Below are positions 10,283 to 18,388 of a DNA stretch of 64,000 bases, piece by piece. Under the pieces are notes generated by a model. That model had not been told where the DNA came from, made no database searches, and saw nothing but the letters and a program-made list of their open reading frames with translations. Position numbers and translations under genes: made by a program. The stretch comes from Rhodospirillaceae bacterium LM-1 (lineage in GTDB: Bacteria > Pseudomonadota > Alphaproteobacteria > Rhodospirillales > WMHbin7): the NCBI GenBank assembly GCA_902725215.1, contig CACUVI010000012.1, forward strand, positions 62,001 to 126,000. The letters are read 5' to 3'. How positions within the stretch are numbered: position 1 is the stretch's first letter; every line of letters starts with the position of its first letter.

Positions 10283-11485
10283 ATGCCGTCAATCTATCTC
10301 GTCGCAGTCATGTGCCTGTCCCTGGTGGGATCGGTGATGGGCGTCTTCGCCTTTCCCTCGCTGCTCATCCTGTTCCAGCAGGAATGGGGGCTTACCAACA
10401 CCGAGGCGGGCTGGATCAACGGCATCTATTTCGCGGGCTACACGATTTCAGTGGCCTGGCTGTCGGCGCTGGCCGACCGCATCGACGCCAAACGCATTTT
10501 CCTTCTGGGATCGGGGATTCTGCTGCTGTCCAATCTGGCCTTCGCCCTTCTGGCGGAAGGATTCTGGACGGCCCTTCTCTTTCAGGGGCTGGCGGGCGTT
10601 GGACTGGCGGCGGTCTACATGCCGGGATTGAAGGCGCTGCTCGACCGCTATCATGGCGCCAAGCCGCCACGCGTCAGCGCATTCTATACCGCCAGCTTCG
10701 GCCTGGGGTCGGCCTTGGGCTACGCCGTCTCGGGCTGGTCGGCGGCAAGGTTCGGCTGGCCCGCCGCCTTTTTTCTGTCGGCAGGGGGGGCGGCTTCGGC
10801 TTTCCTGCTGGCCCTGGTCTTTCTGGAGAAGCGGCCTCCGCCGCCGCCGCAACCCGGCCATCTTCTTGATTTCCGCCCGGTCTTCAAGAATAGGGAGGCG
10901 ATGGGGTACATCCTTGCCTATGGCGCTCATTGCTGGGAATTGTTCGGGCAGCGCGGCTGGATGGTGGCTTTTCTGACACACGCCGCGGCGCAGTCGGCGG
11001 GCAGCGCCCTGGGCGCGCCCGCCACCATAGCCAGTCTGGTGTCGCTGTCAGGCATGGCTTCCAGCATCATCGGCGGCGAACTGGCCATGAAGTTCGGGCG
11101 TCGCAAGCTGGTGTTGGCAGCTTTGTTGGGCAGTGGGGCACTGGCCCTTTGCATCGGCTTCACAGCCGATGGGTCCTATGCGCTGGTGGCCTCGCTGTGC
11201 CTGCTGCATGGAATTCTGATCCTCGGCGATTCGGCGGCGTTGACGGCGGGCGCCGTGCAGGCGGCCCTGCCGGGACGCCGGGGGGCGACCATGGCCTTGC
11301 ATTCGGTGGTGGGTTTCGCAGCCGCCTTCTTTGCCCCCGTCGCCATGGGCCTCGCCATCGACCTGGGCGGCGGGGCCTCGCCCATGGGCTTTGGCCTTGG
11401 CTTCGCCGTTCTGGGGCTAGCCGCCATTCCCGGCGCATTGGCGCTGGTTCTGCTGGCCGGACCCGGGCGCGCTGAAAATTCGTGA
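10283..11485 (+). CDS. Major facilitator superfamily transporter
   Basis: A 400-residue, very hydrophobic protein with about 12 predicted membrane helices. The first loop carries a typical MFS motif A region (SALADRIDAKRIF, near residues 57-69). Its central loop (EKRPPPPPQPGHLLDF) separates two six-helix halves. I used the ATG at 10283, with GAGGGC 7 bp upstream; a TTG at 10268 is the alternative. It follows lpdA by 30 bp and may be the last gene of the suc transcript. The substrate cannot be told from sequence. A short GCCCT/AGGGC inverted repeat sits in the gap before it. Confidence 0.85.
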   Translation: MPSIYLVAVMCLSLVGSVMGVFAFPSLLILFQQEWGLTNTEAGWINGIYFAGYTISVAWLSALADRIDAKRIFLLGSGILLLSNLAFALLAEGFWTALLFQGLAGVGLAAVYMPGLKALLDRYHGAKPPRVSAFYTASFGLGSALGYAVSGWSAARFGWPAAFFLSAGGAASAFLLALVFLEKRPPPPPQPGHLLDFRPVFKNREAMGYILAYGAHCWELFGQRGWMVAFLTHAAAQSAGSALGAPATIASLVSLSGMASSIIGGELAMKFGRRKLVLAALLGSGALALCIGFTADGSYALVASLCLLHGILILGDSAALTAGAVQAALPGRRGATMALHSVVGFAAAFFAPVAMGLAIDLGGGASPMGFGLGFAVLGLAAIPGALALVLLAGPGRAENS

Positions 11486-11564
11486 AAGTCACGGCTTGAA
11501 CTTTCCAGCCTTGGTCCCCACTCTCTGTGTGTGTTTATGCCCTTTCAACGGAGAGATTTGATCC

Positions 11565-12062
11565 ATGGCTTCGATTACCCTCAAAGGCAATCCCATCAAC
11601 ACCAACGGCCAACTTCCCGCCAACGGCGCCGCCGCCCCCGATTTCAAACTGGTCAATACCGATCTTGGCGATGTCAGCCTGAAGAATCTGGCCGACAAGA
11701 CGGTGGTTCTGAATATCTTCCCCAGCGTCGATACGCCGGTTTGCGCCGCCTCGGTGCGCCGCTTCAACGCAGAAATCAGCAAGCTGGGCAGCGCCGTCGT
11801 GCTGTGCGCCTCTGCCGATCTGCCTTTCGCCCTCAAGCGCTTTTGCGGCGCCGAAGGCCTTGACCGGGTGATGTCGGTTTCCGACATGCGCGACAAGGAG
11901 TTCGGAACCCGCTACGGCGTGAAGATCGTCGATGGCCCGCTGGCTGGCCTACTGGCCCGCGCCGTGGTGGTGATCAAGGGCGGCAAGGTGACCTATTCGC
12001 AACTGGTTCCCGAAATCGCGCAAGAACCCGATTACGACGCGGCGGTCGCCGCCGCCAAGTAA
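11565..12062 (+). CDS. tpx: Thiol peroxidase (Tpx, atypical 2-Cys peroxiredoxin)
   Basis: Reduces hydrogen peroxide and alkyl peroxides using thioredoxin. The 165-residue length fits the Tpx family. The peroxidatic Cys is in FPSVDTPVCAASVRRFN near residue 60, and the resolving Cys is in LPFALKRFCGAEGL near residue 94, the spacing of atypical 2-Cys enzymes. GGAGAG stands 9 bp before the ATG. It is flanked by a 79-bp gap upstream and a strong terminator downstream, so it is probably a single-gene transcript. Identification is secure. Confidence 0.95.
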   Translation: MASITLKGNPINTNGQLPANGAAAPDFKLVNTDLGDVSLKNLADKTVVLNIFPSVDTPVCAASVRRFNAEISKLGSAVVLCASADLPFALKRFCGAEGLDRVMSVSDMRDKEFGTRYGVKIVDGPLAGLLARAVVVIKGGKVTYSQLVPEIAQEPDYDAAVAAAK

Positions 12063-12091
12063 GTTTTCCTTGGGTCGTTCGAGCAGACAAG

Positions 12092-12119
12092 CCCCCGGGA
12101 AACCGGGGGCTTATTTTTG
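12092..12119 (+). terminator. Intrinsic terminator after tpx
   Basis: An 8-bp GC stem, GCCCCCGG (12092-12099) and CCGGGGGC (12104-12111), closes a GAAA tetraloop and is followed by TTATTTTT. It lies 29 bp after the tpx stop, a textbook rho-independent terminator that separates tpx from the brnTA promoter just downstream. Confidence 0.93.
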
Positions 12120-12125
12120 GCTCGC

Positions 12126-12153
12126 TTGACAGAGGTCAAATCATATATACAAT
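12126..12153 (+). promoter_or_regulatory. Promoter and likely autoregulatory operator of brnTA
   Basis: TTGACA (12126-12131) is separated by 16 bp from TACAAT (12148-12153), close to the housekeeping sigma consensus. The -35 box is part of the inverted repeat TTGAC (12126-12130)/GTCAA (12135-12139), and the -10 box lies in CATAT (12142-12146)/ATATG (12152-12156). Such repeats are expected operator sites for a ribbon-helix-helix antitoxin like BrnA. Transcription would begin at about 12160, the first base of brnT. Confidence 0.75.
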
Positions 12154-12159
12154 ATGTGA

Positions 12160-12444
12160 ATGAAGATCGTTTTCGATCCGGACAAGGACGATTGGAATAT
12201 CCGTCATCGCGGCCTGTCATTTGAGCAGGCTCGAGACTTGGAATTTGAGACGGCGATCTTTCTGAACGATGACCGCAAGGCTTATGGCGAGCAGCGCCTG
12301 ATCGCCATCGGCTATTTGGGTGACCGTCTACACATTCTTTGCTTCACCCCTGTGCCCGAAGGAATCCGGGTCATCAGTTTTCGCAAGGCCAATGCCAGAG
12401 AGGCGGAAAAATATGGCAAACCAAAAACGAAAAGCCCTGACTGA
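12160..12444 (+). CDS. brnT: BrnT toxin (ribonuclease of type II toxin-antitoxin system)
   Basis: A 94-residue BrnT-family protein. These are RelE-fold ribonucleases that block translation and are neutralised by BrnA. Family features seen: the start MKIVFDPDKDDWNIRHRGLS, then FEQARDLEF, DDRKAYGEQRLIAIGYL and the C-terminal VISFRKANAREAEKYGK with the catalytic Arg/Lys region. There is no Shine-Dalgarno before the ATG, and the promoter position suggests a leaderless message. It overlaps brnA by 32 bp. As usual for Brn pairs, the toxin gene comes first. Identification is strong. Confidence 0.93.
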   Translation: MKIVFDPDKDDWNIRHRGLSFEQARDLEFETAIFLNDDRKAYGEQRLIAIGYLGDRLHILCFTPVPEGIRVISFRKANAREAEKYGKPKTKSPD

Positions 12445-12694
12445 CAAAAGCGGCGAAGTTCGTGAACTGAAGAAAGAGGATTTCGCAAAGGCGAAGACGT
12501 TTGCTGATTTGCCCGAAGGCTTGCGCAAAACCTTGTCCACGCGCAAGCGAGGGCCTCAGAAGGCGCCGACAAAAGAACTGATTTCGATCCGCCTGTCTTC
12601 GGATGTGCTGGAACGGTTTCGTGATTCCGGGCGTGGCTGGCAAGGCCGCGTCAATGTAGCCTTGCGTGAATGGCTGGCCGCGCATGGGGGATGA
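12413..12694 (+). CDS. brnA: BrnA antitoxin (ribbon-helix-helix)
   Basis: The ATG at 12413 lies within the end of brnT and gives 93 residues beginning MANQKRKALTDKSGEVREL. The C-terminal part, ELISIRLSSDVLERFRDSG followed by WQGRVNVALREWL, is the BrnA ribbon-helix-helix domain that binds DNA as a dimer; the basic N-terminal half should wrap BrnT. A longer upstream start in the same frame would read through brnT and is rejected. Expected to repress its own promoter together with BrnT. The next gene overlaps its end by 11 bp. Confidence 0.9.
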   Translation: MANQKRKALTDKSGEVRELKKEDFAKAKTFADLPEGLRKTLSTRKRGPQKAPTKELISIRLSSDVLERFRDSGRGWQGRVNVALREWLAAHGG

Positions 12695-13142
12695 GGAACG
12701 CACAACGGCTATCGGTTTGGCCCGATATGCTTGCGAGTATTACGAGGCAGCGATAGCTGCTGATGACGTTCTCGGAACAAGACCCGGCTACGAGACGGTT
12801 GCACCTGTCCCTGTCATGTTTCTTGTGGCTCACGCAATTGAGCTAATTTTAAAGGCGTACTTGAGACACAAGGGTTTTAGCATTAGCGGCATCAGGCAAC
12901 TGAACCATGGTCTTAAAGCTATCTGGGGCGAAGCGCGGAATCAAGGAATTGAAGATCATGTAGCGCTGAGTGATATTAATGCATCTGTGTTGGAAATAAT
13001 CAGCGAACTCCACTCCTCAACAGAACTGCGGTACATAAAAACTGGTTACAAAGAGTACCCTGTCTTTGGCCCGCTTCAGGAGCTGGCAGAAAAACTTCTG
13101 AGGCCAATTTGCCCGCTAGTTGGATTCCGCTGCAATATTTGA
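12684..13142 (+). CDS. HEPN-like small protein coupled to brnTA
   Basis: A 152-residue, mainly helical protein starting at an ATG inside the end of brnA. A central stretch, VPVMFLVAHAIELILKAYLR followed by HGLKAIW, resembles small HEPN-type proteins with a His-x2-Glu-x3-Lys helix and a later Asn-His. The DNA is clearly more AT-rich than neighbouring genes, which suggests transfer. HEPN proteins are often ribonucleases or toxin partners, but I see no certain R-x4-6-H active site (RQLNH has three residues between Arg and His), so function is open. It meets xerC tail to tail with 5 bp between. An in-frame ATG at 12666 is a less likely start. Confidence 0.6.
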   Translation: MGDEERTTAIGLARYACEYYEAAIAADDVLGTRPGYETVAPVPVMFLVAHAIELILKAYLRHKGFSISGIRQLNHGLKAIWGEARNQGIEDHVALSDINASVLEIISELHSSTELRYIKTGYKEYPVFGPLQELAEKLLRPICPLVGFRCNI

Positions 13143-13147
13143 CCGGC

Positions 13148-14086
13148 TTACGCCTTCGCCCTGGGATGTGCTGCGTTGAAGGTGCGCATGAGCGAGGCCT
13201 CGTCCACCGCCGTATAGCGCTGGGTGGTGGAAAGCGAGGCATGGCCCAGCAATTCCTGAATGGTGCGCAGATCGCCGCCCGAACCCAGCAAATGGGTGGC
13301 GAAACTATGGCGCAGCGCGTGCGGCGTGGCGCTTTCCGGCAGGCCCAGCATCTTGCGCACGCGGCGCATCTGGCGCTGCACGACGCCGGGATTCAAGGGT
13401 CCGCCCCTAGCGCCCACGAACAGCAGGGACTCGGCCTCGCCCTGATAGGGACATTGGGCCGCGTAGTCGGCCACCGCCTGGGCCACCAAGGGCAGGATGG
13501 GCACGATGCGGGTCTTGTTGCCCTTGCCGGTGATGGCCATGGCATCGCCCAGCGGCAGGTCGCCCCGCTTCACGGACAAGGCCTCGGCCAAGCGCAGGCC
13601 CGCCCCGTACAACAGCGCGAACAAGGCCTGATCGCGCGCCTTCATCCAGGCCGGTTCGTCAAGGTCGTTGGTGGCGTCGAGTGCCGCCAGCGCATCGTCC
13701 TGGTTCAAGGCCTTGGGCACGCTGCGGGGCAGTTTGGGTGAACGGATGGCGGCGATGGCCGGATTATGCACCAGCCCATTGCTGTCCAGATGGCGAAAGA
13801 AACCGCGCAGGGCCGACAATTCGCGAGCTATGCTGGTGCGCGAGATGTTCTGGGCCTGGCGCTTGGCCAGGAAGGCGCGCAGATCGAAGGGCTTCAAGCC
13901 CTGCAAGGCGTTAAGCGAGGCGGGCGCTCCCAGATGCTGGGTCAGGAAGGACAGGAAGGCCGCCAGATCGCGGCCATAGGCGTCCAACGTGTGTTTGGAA
14001 GCGCGTTTCTCATTCCTAAGCCAGCCCAGCCAATCCAGGGCCGCTTGCACCACGTCGGGACCGGCTGTGAACTGAAGGGAAGTCAT
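13148..14086 (-). CDS. xerC: Tyrosine recombinase XerC
   Basis: Site-specific recombinase that, with XerD, resolves chromosome dimers at dif. The 312-residue protein starts at the ATG at 14086 (MTSLQFTAGPDVVQAALDWL), with AGGGGC 6 bp upstream; longer in-frame starts overlap the neighbouring DUF484 gene. It has an N-terminal SAM-like core-binding domain (residues about 15-105) and a catalytic domain with Arg in LLYGAGLRLAEAL, Lys in TGKGNKTRIVP, His-x2-Arg in HALRHSFATHLL, His in GHASLSTTQ and the nucleophile in TTQRYTAVD. It lies next to a DUF484 gene and near priA, a neighbourhood that supports XerC rather than a phage integrase. Confidence 0.93.
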   Translation of the reverse strand: MTSLQFTAGPDVVQAALDWLGWLRNEKRASKHTLDAYGRDLAAFLSFLTQHLGAPASLNALQGLKPFDLRAFLAKRQAQNISRTSIARELSALRGFFRHLDSNGLVHNPAIAAIRSPKLPRSVPKALNQDDALAALDATNDLDEPAWMKARDQALFALLYGAGLRLAEALSVKRGDLPLGDAMAITGKGNKTRIVPILPLVAQAVADYAAQCPYQGEAESLLFVGARGGPLNPGVVQRQMRRVRKMLGLPESATPHALRHSFATHLLGSGGDLRTIQELLGHASLSTTQRYTAVDEASLMRTFNAAHPRAKA

Positions 14087-14174
14087 ATTTTTGCCCCTCA
14101 AGCGCCGGGCGGGCGCTGTGCGCCCTTGGCTCTCGCCGGGATGGAACCCGGCGCGCGTGCCTTGCCCGCGTCGC

Positions 14175-14852
14175 TCATCGGTGATTGAGAACCCGCTCGG
14201 CCATGCGCTCGATGGCGCGGGCCAGAAACATGAACAGGTCAAGCCCCTGGCCGGGTTCGAACATGCCTTCATAGCGCGATCCCAGACACATCAGGCCGGG
14301 TACGCCATTGACCGACAAACGACCCAATCCATCCGACAGGATCAGCGGGGCGGCTGCGCCGTACAGACCTTCCTCGATGGCGAGACTGGCGCGCAGCAGG
14401 GCTTCCTTGCCCAGCATCAATTCGGCCACCGTGCCGGTTTCCAGCTTGGCGATGACGGGCGAATGAAATTCGGGAAAAATATCCTCCTCGAAGGCCAGCA
14501 CGGCGGCATCCAGGTCCAGCAGCATCGGCAGGTCTTCGGCGATGACGCGCAGAAAGCCGTTCACGTCCTGGGCTTCCAAAAGGGCCAGAACCACGGCATG
14601 GGTGCGCGCCTGGCTGGACAGATTGGCCCTGGTGATGGCCACCACTTCGCCCGCATCGGCCTTTAGCCGCTCCATGCGTTCTTGCAGGCGGCGCATCATC
14701 ATATTCTGCATATCGACCACGCGCCGCTCGCCAAAGCGGTCCGGCGGGGCCAGAATGTCCAGCGCCTGGGGATGGTGGGACAGGAAATCGGGATTGCGTT
14801 CCAGGAATTTCAGAACCTGAATGGCGTCGATTTCGATTGGTTTTTCACTCAT
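14175..14852 (-). CDS. DUF484 family protein (GAF-like)
   Basis: A 225-residue protein with the DUF484 layout: an N-terminal MSEKPIEIDAIQVLKFLER and FLSHHPQALDILAPP, then a helical region with VVDMQNMMMRRLQERMERL, then a GAF-like domain (residues about 85-220) containing LGRLSVNGVPGLMCLGSRYE. Members are commonly encoded beside xerC in proteobacteria, as here, but their biochemical role is not established. xerC follows 88 bp downstream on the same strand. It is divergent from priA with a 29-bp gap, so the two promoters must overlap the coding ends. Confidence 0.88.
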   Translation of the reverse strand: MSEKPIEIDAIQVLKFLERNPDFLSHHPQALDILAPPDRFGERRVVDMQNMMMRRLQERMERLKADAGEVVAITRANLSSQARTHAVVLALLEAQDVNGFLRVIAEDLPMLLDLDAAVLAFEEDIFPEFHSPVIAKLETGTVAELMLGKEALLRASLAIEEGLYGAAAPLILSDGLGRLSVNGVPGLMCLGSRYEGMFEPGQGLDLFMFLARAIERMAERVLNHR

Positions 14853-14881
14853 GGTGTCGTCATTCCCAAAGCTGCTAATCT

Positions 14882-17050
14882 ATGTCGATGACCGCGCCCG
14901 ATACCCGCCTTGCCGTGCTGTTGCCCCTGCCTTTGGCGGGGGCCTATGACTATGTGGCGCCAGCGGGTCTGATGGCCCAGCCGGGCCAGTATGTGCGCGT
15001 TCCGTTAGGGAATCGTTATCTTGTCGGCATCGTTTGGGACAGCCCGTCCGGCGATGTGGCGTCCAGCCGCTTAAAGCCCATCGAGGCGACGTTGGACCTG
15101 CCCCCCATGCCGCAAGTGACGCGCCGCTTCATCGATTGGGTGGCGGCCTATACCTTGTCGCCGCCGGGCGCGGTGCTCAAGATGGCCCTAAGCGTGCCCG
15201 AAGCGCTAGAGCCGCCAAGGAGCGCGGCCGCCTATCGCTGGCATATGGTCGAGGGCGTCAAACCCACGCCTGCCCGCCAGCGCATCCAAGAGCTTCTTGC
15301 CGATGGATTGGCCCGCCCTGCCCCCGAGATCGCAAAGGAGGCTGGCGTAGGGCCGGGGGCCGTGCGAGACCTGATCCGCCTGGGCGCTCTGGCCGAAGCC
15401 CCGATGGCGCCGCCCAGATTGTTCCAAACGCCCGATCTGCATCTGCCGGGAGCGATCTTGTCTCCCGATCAGCGTATAGCGGCGGACGATCTGCGCCAAA
15501 GCGAGGGATTTTCGGTGACGCTGCTGGATGGCGTAACCGGATCGGGCAAGACGGAAGTTTATTTCGAGGCGATTGCGGCGGCCTTGCAAAAGGGGCGGCA
15601 GGTTCTGGTGCTGTTGCCCGAAATCGCCCTCTCGGCGCAATGGCTGGAGCGCTTTAAAGGCCGGTTCGGGGTGGCCCCGGCGGTCTGGCATTCCGAGATC
15701 ACTCCGGCCAGGCGGCGCGACACTTGGCGCGCCGTGGCCAGCGGTGAAGCTCGGCTGGTGGTGGGCGCGCGCTCGGCCTTGTTTCTGCCCTATCCCGATC
15801 TGGGACTGATCGTGGTGGACGAGGAACATGACCAGGCCTTCAAGCAAGAAGAAGGCGTCATTTATCACGCGCGCGATATGGCGGTGGTGCGCGCCCATCT
15901 GGGCGCGTTTCCCTGCATCCTAGCCTCGGCCACGCCTTCCTTGGAGACGGCGGCCAATGCCCGCCAGGGCCGCTATAAGCGTCTGCATCTGGCCGAGCGG
16001 CATGGGTCGGCTGAGTTGCCCCTGATCAAGCGCATCGATTTGCGCAAATTCCCGCCTAGGCGCAATTCCTGGCTGTCGGAACCTTTGGTTCAAGCGCTGG
16101 GCGAAACCTTGAAGGCGGGCGAACAGTCGCTTTTGTTTCTGAACCGGCGCGGCTACGCGCCGCTCACCTTATGCCGGGCCTGCGGCTATCGCTTTCAATG
16201 CCCCAACTGCACAGCCTGGATGGTGGAACATCGCTCTCAGCGCAAGCTGGTCTGTCATCATTGCGGCCACGCCCTGCCGCCGCCCGACGCCTGCCCCTCC
16301 TGCCATGAAAAGGAAACGCTGGTCGCCCTTGGTCCCGGCGTCGAGCGGCTGGCCGAAGAGGCGGTGGCGCGTTTCCCCGAGGCGCGCGTCGAAGTGATGG
16401 CCAGCGATCTGATGGAAAGCCCAAGGGCCATCGGCGAATTGGTGGGGCGCATGGAGCGCCATGAGATCGATATCCTGATCGGCACGCAGATGGTGGCCAA
16501 GGGACATCACTTTCCGCAATTGACCTTGGTGGGCGTGGTCGATGCGGATTTGGGTCTTGAGGGCGGCGATTTGCGGGCTGGCGAGAAAAGTTTTCAATTG
16601 CTCTGGCAGGTTGCGGGACGGGCGGGGCGCGCCGAGAAACCGGGCCGCGTTTTTTTGCAAACCTGGCAGCCCGATCATCCGGTGATGGCGGCGCTGGCCA
16701 GCGGTGATATCGAGCGCTTCTTGGATGCCGAAGCCGATGCGCGCAATAAGGCAGGCATGCCGCCCTTCGGACGGCTGGCGGGCATCATCGTTTCCAGCCC
16801 CGACCCTGCCATGACGGCGCGTGCAGCTCATGCCCTGGCCTATGGCGCGCCAAGGCAAGACGGCGTCGATGTGCTGGGACCGGCTCCTGCCCCCCTGGCC
16901 CTGCTGCGCGGACGCCATCGGGCGCGTCTGCTGGTCAAGGCGGCGCACGGCGTCAAAATTCAAACCTATCTGCGGGCCTGGCTGGCCGCCGTCGCCCTGC
17001 CCAAGCAGGTGCGCATTCAGGTCGATGTCGATCCAGTCAGTTTTTTCTGA
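14882..17050 (+). CDS. priA: Primosomal replication protein N' (PriA helicase)
   Basis: Superfamily 2 DNA helicase that restarts replication at stalled forks by loading the primosome. The 722-residue protein has the N-terminal DNA-binding domain (to about 200), Walker A in [15 protein letters not shown], the DEEH box in [15 protein letters not shown], and the zinc-binding insertion with Cys pairs in [18 protein letters not shown] and ACPSC (residues about 435-475). Motifs V/VI appear in [18 protein letters not shown] and [13 protein letters not shown]. Starts at 14882 and 14888 are both possible; no clear ribosome site is seen. Identification is secure. Confidence 0.96.
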   Translation: MSMTAPDTRLAVLLPLPLAGAYDYVAPAGLMAQPGQYVRVPLGNRYLVGIVWDSPSGDVASSRLKPIEATLDLPPMPQVTRRFIDWVAAYTLSPPGAVLKMALSVPEALEPPRSAAAYRWHMVEGVKPTPARQRIQELLADGLARPAPEIAKEAGVGPGAVRDLIRLGALAEAPMAPPRLFQTPDLHLPGAILSPDQRIAADDLRQSEGFSVTLLDGVTGSGKTEVYFEAIAAALQKGRQVLVLLPEIALSAQWLERFKGRFGVAPAVWHSEITPARRRDTWRAVASGEARLVVGARSALFLPYPDLGLIVVDEEHDQAFKQEEGVIYHARDMAVVRAHLGAFPCILASATPSLETAANARQGRYKRLHLAERHGSAELPLIKRIDLRKFPPRRNSWLSEPLVQALGETLKAGEQSLLFLNRRGYAPLTLCRACGYRFQCPNCTAWMVEHRSQRKLVCHHCGHALPPPDACPSCHEKETLVALGPGVERLAEEAVARFPEARVEVMASDLMESPRAIGELVGRMERHEIDILIGTQMVAKGHHFPQLTLVGVVDADLGLEGGDLRAGEKSFQLLWQVAGRAGRAEKPGRVFLQTWQPDHPVMAALASGDIERFLDAEADARNKAGMPPFGRLAGIIVSSPDPAMTARAAHALAYGAPRQDGVDVLGPAPAPLALLRGRHRARLLVKAAHGVKIQTYLRAWLAAVALPKQVRIQVDVDPVSFF

Positions 17051-17148
17051 AATTCCAGGAACCAACTGCGCTCAATGTGGAATTTCCCGGTGGAAGCCCA
17101 GGTGAAATGGGGCTATTCTCATCTGGTCAGAATGGTCAGGAGAGTGCC

Positions 17149-17397
17149 ATGAACCATTGGCAGGTTCAGGAAGCCAAGGCCCGATTCAGCGAATTACTGC
17201 GCCACGCAGCCAAGGACGGTCCGCAGGCAATCACGGTTCGTGGACAAACGACGGCGGTGCTGGTGTCGAAGGCCGAGTATGAACGGCTGCGGGGGCGGAA
17301 ACCTTCGCTCGTCAAGCTGATGCACGCCTCCCCGCTGGCGGGTCTCGATCTGAAGATCGAGCGCGACCGCTCGCTGCCCAGAGATATCGATCTTTGA
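17149..17397 (+). CDS. Phd/YefM-family antitoxin
   Basis: An 82-residue antitoxin starting MNHWQVQEAKARFSELLRHA, the usual Phd/YefM opening that forms the DNA-binding dimer (QEAKARFSELL, then ITVRGQTTAVLVSKAEYERL). The C-terminal arm (HASPLAGLDLKIERDRSLP) should occupy the toxin. AGGAGA is 7 bp before the ATG; in-frame upstream codons are not needed. Its stop codon overlaps the TTG start of the toxin gene. A direct repeat TGGTCAG-AA-TGGTCAG lies just before the ribosome site and could be a binding site for autoregulation. The pairing with a PIN toxin is common. Confidence 0.9.
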   Translation: MNHWQVQEAKARFSELLRHAAKDGPQAITVRGQTTAVLVSKAEYERLRGRKPSLVKLMHASPLAGLDLKIERDRSLPRDIDL

Positions 17398-17807
17398 GCT
17401 ATCTGATCGACACCTGCGCACTGTCGGAATTGATCAAGCCGCAACCGGCGAAGAACGTCACGCAATGGTTTGACTCCGTTCCCCAGGAAAGTCTGCATAT
17501 CAGCGCCCTCACCCTGGGCGAAATTCGCAAAGGCGTGGAGAAGCTGCAAGATGGGCAGCGCCGTTCTCGCATCTGCGCTTGGCTTGAGGTGGAGTTGCCG
17601 GCTTGGTTCGAAGAGCGCATCCTGCCCGTCGATGCGCAGGTTGCCGACGAATGGGGACGGATGACGGCCCGCCTGAAAAAGCAGATACCCGCCATCGATG
17701 GCCTGCTGGCGGCGACGGCTCTAAGGCACCGTCTTGTCGTCGTCACCCGGAACGGGAGCGATTTTGCCGCAACCGGCGTCGATATCCTTGACCCCTGGCA
17801 AGCCTAA
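17394..17807 (+). CDS. VapC/FitB-type PIN-domain toxin
   Basis: A 137-residue PIN-domain ribonuclease. It starts at a TTG overlapping the antitoxin stop (MSYLIDTCALSELIKPQPAK). The acidic metal-binding residues are present: Asp6 in LIDTC, Glu near 43 in TLGEIRKGVEKL, Asp near 102 in IPAIDGLLAATA, and Asp in TRNGSDFAATGVDILDPW near the end. This is the FitB/VapC pattern, which cleaves specific RNAs, often tRNAs, when not held by its antitoxin. Its last 87 bp overlap, in the opposite strand, the end of a zinc-ribbon gene. Confidence 0.92.
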   Translation: MSYLIDTCALSELIKPQPAKNVTQWFDSVPQESLHISALTLGEIRKGVEKLQDGQRRSRICAWLEVELPAWFEERILPVDAQVADEWGRMTARLKKQIPAIDGLLAATALRHRLVVVTRNGSDFAATGVDILDPWQA

Positions 17808-17984
17808 TTCTGCGGCGCGTTGGCGATCAAATTCTGCCAGGGCTGCCTGAAATTCGGCCACCATGTCCTCGGTGACGGGTTGCCCGCATTCGTAGCAGCA
17901 ATTCGTCATGCGGTCGAACCAGCGGCAGCCGCAATTGTCGCAGGCCAGTTCCGGAGCGCCCATCGGATTGTGGAAAATGCTCAC
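17721..17984 (-). CDS. Small zinc-ribbon protein
   Basis: An 87-residue protein from a GTG at 17984 that overlaps the previous gene's stop (GTGA). Two Cys pairs, CDNCGCRWFDRMTNCCYECG, form a likely zinc ribbon at residues about 14-33. An acidic helix follows (EDMVAEFQAALAEFDRQRAAE). The last 27 or so residues are encoded opposite the end of the VapC gene and look like arbitrary read-through, so the original C-terminus may have been replaced when the toxin-antitoxin pair arrived. It ends the aryl-acid operon (ligase, flavoenzyme, small protein, this gene). It may bind a partner protein or metal; the function is unknown. Confidence 0.65.
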   Translation of the reverse strand: MSIFHNPMGAPELACDNCGCRWFDRMTNCCYECGQPVTEDMVAEFQAALAEFDRQRAAELGLPGVKDIDAGCGKIAPVPGDDDKTVP

Positions 17985-18388
17985 CGGCAAGCGCCCATGA
18001 AGGCCAAGCCCAACTGGTCGAGAAAATCCTCCCAGCCGACATCGATCAGCGTGCACTTGGTGCGCATGACGAAAAACAGAATCTCGCCCTCGTGGATGCT
18101 GTCCTTCAAAAGGCCAAAGCGCTCGTCGGGCTTGGCCTGATCCAGCCTGTCAAACGAATCGCGAAGTCCCACGAACAGCATGTCGGCTTGGCAGTTGGCC
18201 GCTCCCGCCCAGCTTTGCGCCTGGGCCAGCATGCGATGACCATCCAGTCGACATTCCAGGGAGTCGCCCTGTCCGGCGTCCCAGGTGGATTTGTCCAGGA
18301 AAGCCAGCGAGCGCCCGTCTTCCAACGCCTCGAACAAATTGGCGTGACGGTCGAAGACGGGTTGCCAGCTTTGCGCCGATGGCATCAT
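17981..18388 (-). CDS. Uncharacterised 135-aa protein of the ligase/flavoenzyme operon
   Basis: Starts at the ATG at 18388, which shares a base with the stop of the flavoenzyme gene (TGATG), and ends overlapping the zinc-ribbon start, so all three are translationally coupled. The protein opens MMPSAQSWQPVFDRHANLFE and contains FLDKSTWDAGQGDSLECRLD, LVGLR-like FVGLRDSFDRLDQAKP and a hydrophobic ILFFVMRTKCTLIDVGWEDF. It is soluble-looking with no signal peptide. I do not recognise the family. Its fixed position suggests a role as an accessory or small subunit of the flavoenzyme, which is inference. Confidence 0.65.
   Translation of the reverse strand: MMPSAQSWQPVFDRHANLFEALEDGRSLAFLDKSTWDAGQGDSLECRLDGHRMLAQAQSWAGAANCQADMLFVGLRDSFDRLDQAKPDERFGLLKDSIHEGEILFFVMRTKCTLIDVGWEDFLDQLGLAFMGACR

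Noticed and set aside
11486-11564. Promoter for tpx
   Set aside because: A TTGAAC is present but no acceptable -10 box at normal spacing was found.
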